From RUG572 sp964386385 (lineage in GTDB: Bacteria > Verrucomicrobiota > Kiritimatiellia > RFP12 > UBA1067), in NCBI GenBank assembly GCA_964386385.1, contig CAYLRN010000002.1, positions 62,001-126,000 of the forward strand: DNA of 64,000 nt. Reading direction: 5' to 3'. Under the pieces are notes generated by a model. It saw only the letters and a program-made list of their open reading frames with translations. It did no database searches and had not been told where the DNA came from. Position 1 is the first letter of the stretch, and the number at the start of each line of letters is the position of its first letter. This document shows positions 44,501-51,472 of this stretch, one piece after another. The translations under genes and the position numbers were made by a program.

Positions 44501-46000
44501 CTTGGTGACCGCGCTCGTGGGACACTTGAAGAGATATTTCGTGACGCCGAACGTCACGCCGTCGGGGACGTCGAGCGTCGCCGCGCCCGCGCACGTCACG
44601 ACCGTCCGCGCCTGGGTGAAGCTCGACCGGACGCGAAGGCCGGCGCCATCCGCCAGCGTGACGAAGTTCGCGCCGAACGACGTCTCGTCCGCCACGCTCA
44701 CGACCCCCTCCTCGACGTTCAGCCGTCCATAGGCCTCCGCCAGCCCCGCCGGCAGCTCCAGCGTTCCGCCGCCGGTCTTGACGATTTCAGTGAGCGCCAT
44801 GTCAAGGCCATCCACCGAAGGAACGCTTTCCACGGACGTCACCGCAAGCGTCTCGCCCTCCGGCACGTCGACCGTGACGACGCCGCCGTTCAGGCGCAGG
44901 ACGCCGTCCACGACCGGCTCGAAGGACGCGACGCCGCCCGTCGTCCCCTCGACCGTCAGGCCGTCCGGCAGCGCGTCCGGGAGCGTGACGCAGCCGTCGC
45001 CCGCGAGCGTCAGCACGTGCGTCCCGTCCACGCGAACGTCCGTGAGGTCGACAGCGACGCCGGCGGCCACATTCAGCGTGACGTCGCCCGCGACGACGAC
45101 GGGCCCCGCGCCCAGCGCGCCGTCCGCCGCGACGGAAAGAACGCCGCCCTCAAGGAACGTTCCGCCAGTCCATTCGCCGGGCTTGAAGAGGGCCAGTTCG
45201 CCCGCTCCGCGCTTTGTCAGACGGCAGGAGACGCGCTTCGTCGCAAAGCTGTTCCAGCCGTCGCGCAGCGTGCCGTCCAGCACCAGACGGGCGCCGTCCT
45301 CCACGTCGAAGACGCAGTTCGTGTAGCCGCAGTGTCCGAGAAATCCCTTGTAGCCGAACGTCATGAGGCTCGGCGTCTCGTGCGCGTGGGCGACGACTCC
45401 GCCGCAGAGCGCGGCGTCCTTCCACGTGTCCGCGCCAACCGACCGGCTCGTGAACGTGGCGCCCGTGAGCTCGACAGGGCCGACGACGCCGTGGGCGGTG
45501 CCGTGGTCGTACGTCGCGCCGTGGCGGACGTCGATCGTCACGTTGGTGTTGGCCGTCGAGTGTCCGCCCCAGAAGTCGCCGTTGTTGCACGCGAACGTCC
45601 CCTCCTCCACGATGAAGCGCGTCCGCTTCTCTGCCGCCTTTCCGACAGACGCCACGGCGAGCGTGCCCGCGCCGCGCTTGACGAGGACGTGTCCGACCGC
45701 GCCGGCGGCGAGGCGGGCGCCGGTGACCGTCACGCGCTTTCCGTCCGCAACGGCGACGACGCCGGTGCCATCCAGCGAATACGTCTTCGAGAGTTCCATG
45801 CCCGCCGTGAACGAAACGCCGCCGTTTGCAAGCACGACTTTCGTGACGGAGGCATCGCCCAGTTCGCTCTCGGCGGCGACGGCGACGATTTCATCCGAAA
45901 TCGTCCTGACGCCGTCCACGACGACGTTGGACGCATTCGCGGCCATCGCCGACAGCGCGGCGGCGGCCATAAACCCGGCACGTGCAAAAACATGTCTCAT
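41543..46000 (-). CDS. Large exported LamG and autotransporter beta-strand-repeat protein
   Basis: The 1485-residue protein has a signal peptide (about residues 1-23), then some 700 residues of beta-helix-type repeats with phrases like LVKRGAGTLAVASVG, LTKRGAGELALFKPGEWTGG and VTKTGGGTWSASSF, typical of PATR proteins. Two LamG/concanavalin-like regions follow (about 735-1000 and 1080-1345), each starting with a DASRL or DAADE phrase and ending with a conserved IGEVLVFSRMLTDMERTAIE or WYGDVAEFIATTEPLT segment. A further stretch ends in the tail LLRAGLYIILR. No membrane barrel is present. It is a likely surface or secreted adhesin or glycan-binding protein. The start at 46000 is preceded by GGAAGGAA. 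Expression is driven by a consensus promoter with an A10 spacer. Confidence 0.9.
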   Translation of the reverse strand: MRHVFARAGFMAAAALSAMAANASNVVVDGVRTISDEIVAVAAESELGDASVTKVVLANGGVSFTAGMELSKTYSLDGTGVVAVADGKRVTVTGARLAAGAVGHVLVKRGAGTLAVASVGKAAEKRTRFIVEEGTFACNNGDFWGGHSTANTNVTIDVRHGATYDHGTAHGVVGPVELTGATFTSRSVGADTWKDAALCGGVVAHAHETPSLMTFGYKGFLGHCGYTNCVFDVEDGARLVLDGTLRDGWNSFATKRVSCRLTKRGAGELALFKPGEWTGGTFLEGGVLSVAADGALGAGPVVVAGDVTLNVAAGVAVDLTDVRVDGTHVLTLAGDGCVTLPDALPDGLTVEGTTGGVASFEPVVDGVLRLNGGVVTVDVPEGETLAVTSVESVPSVDGLDMALTEIVKTGGGTLELPAGLAEAYGRLNVEEGVVSVADETSFGANFVTLADGAGLRVRSSFTQARTVVTCAGAATLDVPDGVTFGVTKYLFKCPTSAVTKTGGGTWSASSFISASDGTTYLKAGARWIVHEGRLKFGSGDMFCGYGAKPAIVLEAHEGAVIETFTVQAHTPIGDVVLRGGVLRAGYGQFVSSSEPLEGGRTWKGFGLNGTVTVLPSADGRPSRLEARVVHAGHWNGTQSGFPTVFDVRDGATFEVDAMVCPGVRANVAVPVDIESGLTKRGAGRVRFLKPLSITGLFAVESGVVELGLGVVVSEKATVRVAKNAELVLDDGVRVSSALDPLAGICASADLWLDASRLAATNGETVASVPNLGTAGGSFVKPTGSLGSAAAPTFAASGIGGRGSLFFAGTNALVTDVYTNYGAAASVFIVSRWTSWENSGGKGKWGGPFSMMARAPTALSDKTGDDNQALGGLSFQHGGSTIDTLYTFAGGQYGISGAGFKVGSPYVTHSWRDADTKKSATAVWLADVAGVFCKTGDVGSARLNCEIDRVCIGGRLTKGLPQVRTDATQNRMYIGEIGEVLVFSRMLTDMERTAIETYLRNKWLGAGLDAADDARRELAAAAKVSVPAGAEAAVVVNGAAADGVAQGVVKSGAGTLRFGGAASGGLAMRVDEGTLTLRAGRLPSRVDVWVDAADEDARTLDADGRVTNAVNKGAAGGSFRRSWRASANAVPYGPELKADGLNGNPVFAFDGSSCLALDSYTNHSAPRSLSVYFVGRRTKWELNPADTQTGAGLGKWGGPFAFGNTAATFSDEGVPGIAMTEENSVSNTRVDLGDWSLDAKTPQTGEPFIFVLHSLTNAAMAAFETNATRTAAVPRAMIETASEPFAIDLVHLGSRVAAGGKPQWWGVGNKSNRCWYGDVAEFIATTEPLTVDEERELFAYLRKKWLDKGDGSATPPEWLVGTPATPVTDADATLAMADGARLEHAAGTLALGALETAGTVGWTRVWSGGDLADFPLFSVAGAVSLGAVDFAPAPYPSGEAKILDWAGEAVSAPAWNLCGDGAANFRVGSRGKSAWLLRAGLYIILR

Positions 46001-46056
46001 GTGAAGTTCCTTCCGTTCGACCGCTTCTCTTCATAGTCCTTCCAGTGAACCCCACA

Positions 46057-46084
46057 ATTATATCTGTTTTTTTTTTCCTGTCAA
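46057..46084 (-). promoter_or_regulatory. Consensus sigma70 promoter with A10 spacer for the LamG/repeat gene
   Basis: On the minus strand a perfect TTGACA (46084-46079) and a perfect TATAAT (46062-46057) are separated by 16 nt: GG, ten A, CAGA. A one-base gain would give the optimal 17-nt spacing. It aligns with the promoter at 22880-22907. Confidence 0.85.
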
Positions 46085-46107
46085 ACGCCGAATGGGCTTG
46101 CACACGC

Positions 46108-46136
46108 GGCGCGACGAGGACGTCGCGCCCTACCGA
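46108..46136 (-). repeat. REP-like hairpin, copy D
   Basis: On the minus strand the head TCGGTAGGG leads into the stem GGCGCGACG, the loop TCCT and the stem CGTCGCGCC (9 perfect pairs). It starts 7 nt after the stop of the DUF212 gene and carries the GTAG tetranucleotide of classical REPs. Confidence 0.72.
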
Positions 46137-46143
46137 GACGCCA

Positions 46144-46641
46144 TCAGGGCGCGGGCCAGAGGACGCAGACCGCGGCGGCGACGCAGATGCCGGTCACCAT
46201 GCCCCAGAGGACTTCGCGGCGGGAGTGTCCGAGCAGTTCCTTCAAGTGGGCGATCGCAGTGGGGACGTGGTGGGTCTGCACAAGGTCGCGCACGAGACGG
46301 TTCAGGACCTTCGCCTGTTCGCCAGCGGCCTTGCGCACTGTTGCGGCGTCGAACATCGTGACGGAGGCGAATCCCAGCGCGAGCATGGCGATTGGCGAAC
46401 CGAAGCCCTCGGTGAAGCCGATGGACGCGAGGACGCCGGAGGCCATGGCGGAATGGGCGCTTGGCATTCCGCCGGTGGAAAGGAGATACTCGAAGTCGAC
46501 CGAATGGGTCTTGATGGCGGCTCTCACGAGCTTGATCGTCTGCGCCACAATCCAGCCGAGAAAGCCCGACCAGAACCATGGGGAAATCAGGAAATTAGCG
46601 GGATTCCAGTCGACGACGACGTTTGCAAGGGAAATCGGCAT
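46144..46641 (-). CDS. Divergent PAP2-family (DUF212) membrane protein
   Basis: The start at 46641 gives a 165-residue membrane protein of the DUF212/divergent PAP2 family, with SPWFWSGFLGWIVAQTIKL, the hallmark STGGMPSAHSAM and LGHSRREVLWGMVTGI. The SAH and HSRREV pieces match the phosphatase motifs of PAP2 enzymes, so it probably dephosphorylates a lipid phosphate. It is 4 nt downstream of prfA on the same strand, and a REP-like hairpin follows its stop. Confidence 0.9.
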   Translation of the reverse strand: MPISLANVVVDWNPANFLISPWFWSGFLGWIVAQTIKLVRAAIKTHSVDFEYLLSTGGMPSAHSAMASGVLASIGFTEGFGSPIAMLALGFASVTMFDAATVRKAAGEQAKVLNRLVRDLVQTHHVPTAIAHLKELLGHSRREVLWGMVTGICVAAAVCVLWPAP

Positions 46642-46645
46642 TGCT

Positions 46646-47731
46646 TCAGCCCATCCTCGATTCAAGCGCGGAGGCCATGCGGTCTGAAAGGTCTCTCTCG
46701 TGCAGGGCGGAGAGAACGGGGTCAAGTTCGCCCTCCATCACGCGGTCGAGCGAATAGAGGGTCAGGTCCACGCGGTGGTCTGTCAGGCGGTTCTGCGGAA
46801 AGTTGTACGTCCGGATGCGCTCCGACCGGTCGCCGGAGCCGCGCAGGGAAAGGCGCGAGGCGCCGGTCTTCGCCTCCTCGTCGCGGCGGCGCTGGTCGAG
46901 GATTCGCGCCTTGAGGGTGGCGAGGCACTTCTCCTTGTTGCGCTGCTGGGAACGCTCGTCCTGGCACTGCGCGACGAGTCCAGTGGGAAGATGCGTCATT
47001 CGGATTGCGGAGTAGGTGGTGTTCACGCCCTGCCCGCCGTGTCCGCCCGCGCAGAAGATGTCGATGCGCAGGTCCTTTTCGGGGATGTCGAAGTCGTCGG
47101 CCTCCTCGTCGGCCTCGGGGAAGACGATGACGGTGGCCGCGGACGTGTGGATGCGCCCCTGCGCCTCGGTGACGGGAACGCGCTGAACGCGGTGTCCGCC
47201 GGACTCGAAGCGGAAAAGCCCATACGCGCCGTCTCCCGAAACGGTGAAGATTATCTCCTTGTAGCCGTCAAGGGAAGTCGGGGAGGAAGACATGACGCCG
47301 ACCTTCCATCCCTTCGCCTCGCAGTAGCGCGAATACATCCTGAAGAGGTCGCCCGCGAAAAGGGCCGCCTCGTCGCCGCCAGTGCCGGCGCGGACCTCGA
47401 AGACGGCGTTGCGGCCCTCAAGCGGGTCGGGCGGAAGAAGCCCCGCCATCACGCGCCGCTCGGCGTCCGGGAGTTCGGAGCGCAGCGCGTCTATCTCCGC
47501 CTGGGCGTCCGCCGCGAAATCAGGGTCGGCAAGCAGCGTCTCGTTTCCGGCGATGTCCTCAAGCAGCTTGAAATAGCGACGCGCCGCAGCCTCCAGCTTG
47601 CGGAGGGCGGTATGCTCGCGCACCGTCTCGCGGTAGCGCTTCGCATCTGCCAAAACGCCTGGGTCGCCCATCGCCGCCTCGACGGCGGACAGACGCCCCA
47701 GGACGCTTTCGATCTGGCCTTTGTCGATCAA
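46646..47731 (-). CDS. prfA: Peptide chain release factor 1
   Basis: RF1 reads UAA and UAG and releases the finished chain. The 361-residue protein has the codon-reading PVT motif (RVPVTEAQGRIHTSA) and the catalytic GGQ in CAGGHGGQGVNTTYSAIRMTH. The start is a TTG at 47731 that overlaps the rpmE stop (TTGA), chosen because it gives the normal family length; the ATG-like extension upstream lies inside rpmE. The rpmE-prfA order is common in bacteria. No prmC methylase gene follows in this window. Confidence 0.95.
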   Translation of the reverse strand: MIDKGQIESVLGRLSAVEAAMGDPGVLADAKRYRETVREHTALRKLEAAARRYFKLLEDIAGNETLLADPDFAADAQAEIDALRSELPDAERRVMAGLLPPDPLEGRNAVFEVRAGTGGDEAALFAGDLFRMYSRYCEAKGWKVGVMSSSPTSLDGYKEIIFTVSGDGAYGLFRFESGGHRVQRVPVTEAQGRIHTSAATVIVFPEADEEADDFDIPEKDLRIDIFCAGGHGGQGVNTTYSAIRMTHLPTGLVAQCQDERSQQRNKEKCLATLKARILDQRRRDEEAKTGASRLSLRGSGDRSERIRTYNFPQNRLTDHRVDLTLYSLDRVMEGELDPVLSALHERDLSDRMASALESRMG

Positions 47732-47940
47732 GCCTGCTTCTGGAACTTCGCGTAGCGCTTCTTGAACATGTCGACGCGGCCTTCCGTGTCGACCATCGTC
47801 TTCTGGCCCGTGAAGAACGGGTGGCAGGCGGAGCAGGTGTTCACCTGCATGACCGGCTTCGTGGAACGGGTGTGGATGACGTTGCCGCACGCGCACGTGA
47901 TAGTGGCGTCGACGTAGTTCGGATGGATGCCTTCTTTCAT
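47728..47940 (-). CDS. rpmE: 50S ribosomal protein L31
   Basis: The 70-residue protein begins MKEGIHPNYVDATITCACGN and has the four-cysteine zinc site (CxC in TCACGN and CxxC in TCSACHPFF), so it is the zinc-containing form. The start follows GGCAGAGAG and is downstream of a good promoter at 47972-48000. Confidence 0.96.
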   Translation of the reverse strand: MKEGIHPNYVDATITCACGNVIHTRSTKPVMQVNTCSACHPFFTGQKTMVDTEGRVDMFKKRYAKFQKQA

Positions 47941-47971
47941 GTCTCTCTGCCTTTCAAAAAACCAAGTTGAT

Positions 47972-48000
47972 ATACTACCGAAATCAGGCCGATTTGACAA
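47972..48000 (-). promoter_or_regulatory. Promoter of rpmE-prfA
   Basis: On the minus strand TTGTCA (48000-47995), a 17-nt spacer and TAGTAT (47977-47972) lie about 32 nt before the rpmE start. Confidence 0.7.
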
Positions 48001-48041
48001 GAGGGCAAAAGACCATTTCTCCAATCGGCATGGCCGGTGGT

Positions 48042-48072
48042 AAAAAACGGCCGCGTGAGGGCACGCGACCGT
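48042..48072 (-). terminator. Rho-independent terminator after rplL
   Basis: On the minus strand ACGGTCGCGTG, the loop CCCT and CACGCGGCCGT form an 11-bp stem (one G-U pair) followed by a run of T. It lies 29 nt after the rplL stop and separates the L7/L12 operon from rpmE. Confidence 0.85.
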
Positions 48073-48100
48073 CTCTCCGCTCATTGGCAGGGGAAGGAAG

Positions 48101-48463
48101 TCACTTGACTTCGACTTCGGCGCCGGCCTTCTTGAGCTGCTCGGCGATCTTCTCGGCGTCTTCCTTGGAAGCGCCCTCCTTGACGGGCTTCGGAGCGCCT
48201 TCGACGAGGTCCTTGGCGTCCTTGAGCCCGAGACCGGTGATCGCGCGGACTTCCTTGATGACGGCGATCTTGTTGGAACCGGCGGCCTTGAGGATGACGT
48301 CGAACTCGGTCTTCTCTTCCACGGGGGCGGCGGCGGCGGGGCCGGCGACGGCCACGGCGGCGGCGGCGGAAACGCCCCACGCCTCTTCGAGGGCCTTAAC
48401 GAGTTCGTTGATTTCGAGAACGGTCTTGCCGGACAGTTCCTTGATGAGTTCTTCGTTCGTCAT
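48101..48463 (-). CDS. rplL: 50S ribosomal protein L7/L12
   Basis: The 120-residue protein has the dimerisation N-terminus (MTNEELIKELSGKTVLEINE), an Ala/Pro hinge (AAAAVAVAGPAAAAPVEEK) and the conserved C-terminal domain (KIAVIKEVRAITGLGLKDAK) that binds translational GTPases. The start at 48463 is preceded by an AAGAAAGAAGAAAAG stretch; an upstream ATG at 48484 would encode that purine run and is not used. It is the last gene of its cluster and is followed by a terminator. Confidence 0.97.
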   Translation of the reverse strand: MTNEELIKELSGKTVLEINELVKALEEAWGVSAAAAVAVAGPAAAAPVEEKTEFDVILKAAGSNKIAVIKEVRAITGLGLKDAKDLVEGAPKPVKEGASKEDAEKIAEQLKKAGAEVEVK

Positions 48464-48484
48464 TTTCTTTTCTTCTTTCTTCAA

Positions 48485-48508
48485 CCGGCGGCGTGTTTCA
48501 TCCGCCGG
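48485..48508 (-). promoter_or_regulatory. Hairpin in the rplJ-rplL intergenic region
   Basis: The arms CCGGCGG and CCGCCGG (7 bp) surround a 10-nt loop in the 120-nt gap between rplJ and rplL, just upstream of the rplL ribosome-binding site. It may tune L7/L12 output or mark an mRNA processing site. Confidence 0.35.
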
Positions 48509-48583
48509 AGATTTGGTGTTTTACGAAAGGACACCTGAAACGCGGACGACGCCGCGTCGCGAATGCCCGAATTCCGATATGCC

Positions 48584-49090
48584 TCAGGCCGCGGGCGCGG
48601 CCTCGCCGCCTTCCTTCTTCGCCTTCTCGGAGAGGACGCGGGCCAGACGCGTCGCGGGTTCCTTGAAGAGCATGAGCAGCGTTGCGCGGAGCTGGTCCTT
48701 GCCGGGGATCTTGGAGAGCGCGTCGACCATCGCGGCGTCGACGATCTTGCCGTCGTAGTCGGCGCCCTTCACGGAGGCCTTGCCCTCGGAGGCGTTGACG
48801 AAGTCCATCACGTCCTTGGCGACGGCGGTGACCTCGCCCTTGCCCGTGACGATCGCGGTCGGACCGCTGAGCATCGCGTTCACGTCGTCGGACCAGCCCT
48901 TCTCCTTCGCCGCGCGGGCGAGGAAGGTGTTCTTGACGATGAGCAGACGCGATTCGTGGGCGGACAGGGCGTTGCGGAGGGCGGTGATCTTGGCGACGGA
49001 GACGCCGCCGTAGTTCACGATGAAGCAGTAGTCGGACTCCTTGACGCGCTCAAGGACCTCGTTGAGGATTGCAACCTTTTCGATTCTCAT
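48584..49090 (-). CDS. rplJ: 50S ribosomal protein L10
   Basis: The 168-residue protein has the L10 N-terminal domain (VNYGGVSVAKITALRNALSA, RLLIVKNTFLARAA, GPTAIVTGKGE) and a C-terminal helix that binds L7/L12 dimers. The order rplK-rplA-rplJ-rplL is the standard one. It starts 12 nt after rplA. Confidence 0.96.
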   Translation of the reverse strand: MRIEKVAILNEVLERVKESDYCFIVNYGGVSVAKITALRNALSAHESRLLIVKNTFLARAAKEKGWSDDVNAMLSGPTAIVTGKGEVTAVAKDVMDFVNASEGKASVKGADYDGKIVDAAMVDALSKIPGKDQLRATLLMLFKEPATRLARVLSEKAKKEGGEAAPAA

Positions 49091-49102
49091 GGCACAGACT
49101 CC

Positions 49103-49789
49103 TTATTCGGCGACAACCGCGCAGCGGACGCCGACGCCCATGGTGGACGAAATCGTCAGCGACCTGATGAACTCGCCCTTGACCGTGGCGGGGCGGGCGC
49201 CCTGGACGGCCTCGATGACGGCCTTGACGTTGGAGACGAGCTTGTCGACCTCGAACGAGAGCTTGCCGGCGACGACGCAGCAGTTGCCCGTCTTGTCCAT
49301 GCGGAAGTCGACCTTGCCGGCCTTGGACTCCTTGACCGCCGTGGCGGGGTCGTCGGTGACGGTGCCCGTCTTGGGGTTGGGCATCAGACCGCGGGGGCCG
49401 AGGACGCGGGCGCACTTGCGGACGCTCTTCATGGCCTCGGTCGTGGCGATCGCCACGTCGAAGTCGGTCCAGCCGCCCATGACCTTCTCGACCATGTCGT
49501 CGAGGCCGACGAAATCGGCGCCGGCGGCACGGGCCTCTTCGGCGTGGTCGCCGCCCGCGAAGACGACGACCTTGACGTCCTTGCCGGAGCCGGCGGGGAG
49601 CTTGACGACGCCGCGGACCGGCGTGTCGGTCTTCTTCGTGTCGGCGCCCAGGTGCATGGCGACTTCGACCGTCTCGTCGAACTTCGCGCCGGGGTGCGCC
49701 TTGATGAACTTGAGAGCCTCTTCGATGGAGACGATGGACTTGGGAGCGGCCTTCAGCGACGCTCTGTACTTCTTGCTAGGCTTGGACAT
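49103..49789 (-). CDS. rplA: 50S ribosomal protein L1
   Basis: The 228-residue protein contains the L1 core ARVLGPRGLMPNPKTGTVT and the flanking FDETVEVAMHLGADTKK segment that contacts 23S rRNA. In many bacteria L1 also represses its own mRNA. The start at 49789 follows AAGGAGCGAACC; an upstream ATG-like codon at 49819 lies inside rplK and is not used. Confidence 0.96.
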   Translation of the reverse strand: MSKPSKKYRASLKAAPKSIVSIEEALKFIKAHPGAKFDETVEVAMHLGADTKKTDTPVRGVVKLPAGSGKDVKVVVFAGGDHAEEARAAGADFVGLDDMVEKVMGGWTDFDVAIATTEAMKSVRKCARVLGPRGLMPNPKTGTVTDDPATAVKESKAGKVDFRMDKTGNCCVVAGKLSFEVDKLVSNVKAVIEAVQGARPATVKGEFIRSLTISSTMGVGVRCAVVAE

Positions 49790-49802
49790 TGGTTCGCTCC
49801 TT

Positions 49803-50228
49803 TCAGTCCTCGACTTCAATGCCCATGTTGCGGGCCGTGCCCGCGATCATGCGCATCGCCGCCTCGACGTCCGTCGTGTTGAGGTCTGCCTTCTTCGTCT
49901 CGACGATCTTGCGAAGGTCTTCCTTCGTGACCTTGCCGACCTTGTTCTTGTTCGGGACGCCCGAACCCTTTTCAATGCCCGCGGCCTTCTTGAGAAGCAC
50001 GCTGGCCGGCGGCGACTTGAACTGGAGCGAGAAACTGCGGTCCTGGTAGACCGTGATGATGACGGGGATGACAAGTCCGGCCTGCTTCTGCGTCTTGGCG
50101 TTGAACTCCTTGCAGAACTGCATGATGTTCACGCCGGCGGAGCCGAGCGCGGGACCCACCGGCGGCGCGGGGTTGGCGGCGCCGGCCGGAATCTGGAGTT
50201 TGACAACTCCCTTTACTTTCTTGGCCAT
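49803..50228 (-). CDS. rplK: 50S ribosomal protein L11
   Basis: The 141-residue protein begins with VKGVVKLQIPAGAANPAPPV and contains GPALGSAGVNIMQFCKEFNA, diagnostic of L11, which forms the GTPase-associated centre. It is upstream of rplA and downstream of nusG in the standard order. Confidence 0.97.
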   Translation of the reverse strand: MAKKVKGVVKLQIPAGAANPAPPVGPALGSAGVNIMQFCKEFNAKTQKQAGLVIPVIITVYQDRSFSLQFKSPPASVLLKKAAGIEKGSGVPNKNKVGKVTKEDLRKIVETKKADLNTTDVEAAMRMIAGTARNMGIEVED

Positions 50229-50291
50229 TTACTTTTCTCTTTCTGCGTCCCTCCCGGCAATCCGGCCGGTATGGCGGAACGCGAATGCGTC

Positions 50292-50903
50292 TCAGCTGGC
50301 AGGCTCCATGTCCGCGAAATCCTCCGCGGTGGTTTTCTCGATCTGCCAGTATTCGACTTCGACAGGGACCTTGCGGCTGAAGACGGAAACTTCGACCTTG
50401 AGCTTGCCCTTGTCGGGATCTACCACGGAAACGACGCCGGTCAAGCCCATGAACGCGCCGTCGTTTATCTTCACCGTTTCACCCGGTGCAAATTCAATCT
50501 TCGGACGCGCGTGCGTCTCGGCGCCCGCCGGCTTGTCGGACAGGATGGCGTCGACCTCCGCCTGCCTGAGCGGCATGGGACGCTGCATAAGCCAGGAGCC
50601 GATGACGCCGGGGGTCATGCGCAGAAAGTCCCACGTGCGCCCGATGACCCTGGGCTTCTTCGTCTCCTTGTCGACGCAGCCCTCCTCGTAGAGGGCCATC
50701 TCGATCAGCACGTAGCCGGGGAACACCTTCTTCTTGAGCGTGCGCTTCTTGCCGTCCTTCGTGGACGTCACGCGCTCTTCAGGCACTTCAACCCGCCCGA
50801 TGTACTCCTGCATCTCCTCCATGGGGACGCGGGCCTGAATCGAGTTCTTGACCTTCCCCTCCTGGCCGACGAGACAATGGAGGACAAACCACTCCTTTTT
50901 CAT
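50292..50903 (-). CDS. nusG: Transcription termination/antitermination factor NusG
   Basis: The 203-residue protein has the NGN domain (EWFVLHCLVGQEGKVKNSIQ, FPGYVLIEM) and a C-terminal KOW domain (GETVKINDGAFMGLTGVVSV), linking RNA polymerase to Rho or the ribosome. An internal basic insertion, STKDGKKRTLKKK, is of the kind common in NusG. The start at 50903 lies 16 nt after secE. Confidence 0.97.
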   Translation of the reverse strand: MKKEWFVLHCLVGQEGKVKNSIQARVPMEEMQEYIGRVEVPEERVTSTKDGKKRTLKKKVFPGYVLIEMALYEEGCVDKETKKPRVIGRTWDFLRMTPGVIGSWLMQRPMPLRQAEVDAILSDKPAGAETHARPKIEFAPGETVKINDGAFMGLTGVVSVVDPDKGKLKVEVSVFSRKVPVEVEYWQIEKTTAEDFADMEPAS

Positions 50904-50919
50904 CTTCCGACGACCTTTC

Positions 50920-51120
50920 CTACACGCCAGCGTGGACGATCTGGATGAACAGCTTGATCGCCTTGTCGCACACAAGCGTGGTAACCGCCAGAATGAAAAT
51001 GAAAGCAATCACGACAAGCGTGGAATCGTAGAGTTCGCGCTTGCCCGGCCAAGTGACACGACGGGCCTCGGCCCTGACATCGCCGAAGAAGCCCTTGGTC
51101 TTTTCCAGAAAATCTTTCAT
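50920..51120 (-). CDS. secE: Preprotein translocase subunit SecE
   Basis: The 66-residue protein is the short single-helix form of SecE, with the conserved amphipathic stretch AEARRVTWPGKREL followed by one membrane helix (STLVVIAFIFILAVTTLVC). It clamps SecY in the Sec translocon. The gene lies between tRNA-Trp and nusG. Confidence 0.96.
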   Translation of the reverse strand: MKDFLEKTKGFFGDVRAEARRVTWPGKRELYDSTLVVIAFIFILAVTTLVCDKAIKLFIQIVHAGV

Positions 51121-51137
51121 TCCACCCTCGAAAAAGT

Positions 51138-51211
51138 TGGCAGGGTAGGAGGGAATCGAACCCCCATGGGCGGTTTTGGAGACCGCTGCACTGCCATTGT
51201 GCTACTACCCT
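51138..51211 (-). tRNA. tRNA-Trp (anticodon CCA)
   Basis: The minus-strand cloverleaf has the acceptor AGGGTAG with CTACCCT, the D-stem GCAC/GTGC, the anticodon arm GCGGT-CTCCAAA-ACCGC and the T-loop TTCGATT. The 3' CCA is encoded. A tRNA-Trp just upstream of secE is a common arrangement. Confidence 0.95.
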
Positions 51212-51221
51212 AACCGGGAAA

Positions 51222-51374
51222 TCACTTGACTTCTTTGTGAACGGTGTGCTTGCGATCGAACGGGCAGTACTTCACCTTCTCAAGACGCTCCGTCGTCGTG
51301 CGCTTGTTGCGCGTGGTCGTGTAGTTGCGACGCTTGCACTCCGTGCACGCCAATATGGCCAAATCGCGAGGCAT
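51222..51374 (-). CDS. rpmG: 50S ribosomal protein L33
   Basis: This 50-residue protein reads MPRDLAILACTECKRRNYTT and ends TVHKEVK. It has two cysteines in ACTEC and only one (YCPF) near the C-terminus, so the zinc site is incomplete compared with the four-cysteine form. The position between tuf and the tRNA-Trp/secE genes is the usual one. Confidence 0.95.
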   Translation of the reverse strand: MPRDLAILACTECKRRNYTTTRNKRTTTERLEKVKYCPFDRKHTVHKEVK

Positions 51375-51472
51375 TGTATCAAATCCTTCCGTCTTCGTCA
51401 ATGGAAAACCGTCCGCCCCCGCAAATCCTGCGACCTGCGCAGGGCGGACGTCTCACAGAAGACGTTCAATCG

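Noticed and set aside
44102..46036. 644-residue plus-strand frame opposite the LamG/repeat protein
   Set aside because: Arg/Ala-rich shadow without any recognisable domain.
48101..48484. Upstream start for rplL at 48484
   Set aside because: It would translate the purine-rich ribosome-binding region into MKKEEKK; the start at 48463 fits the family.
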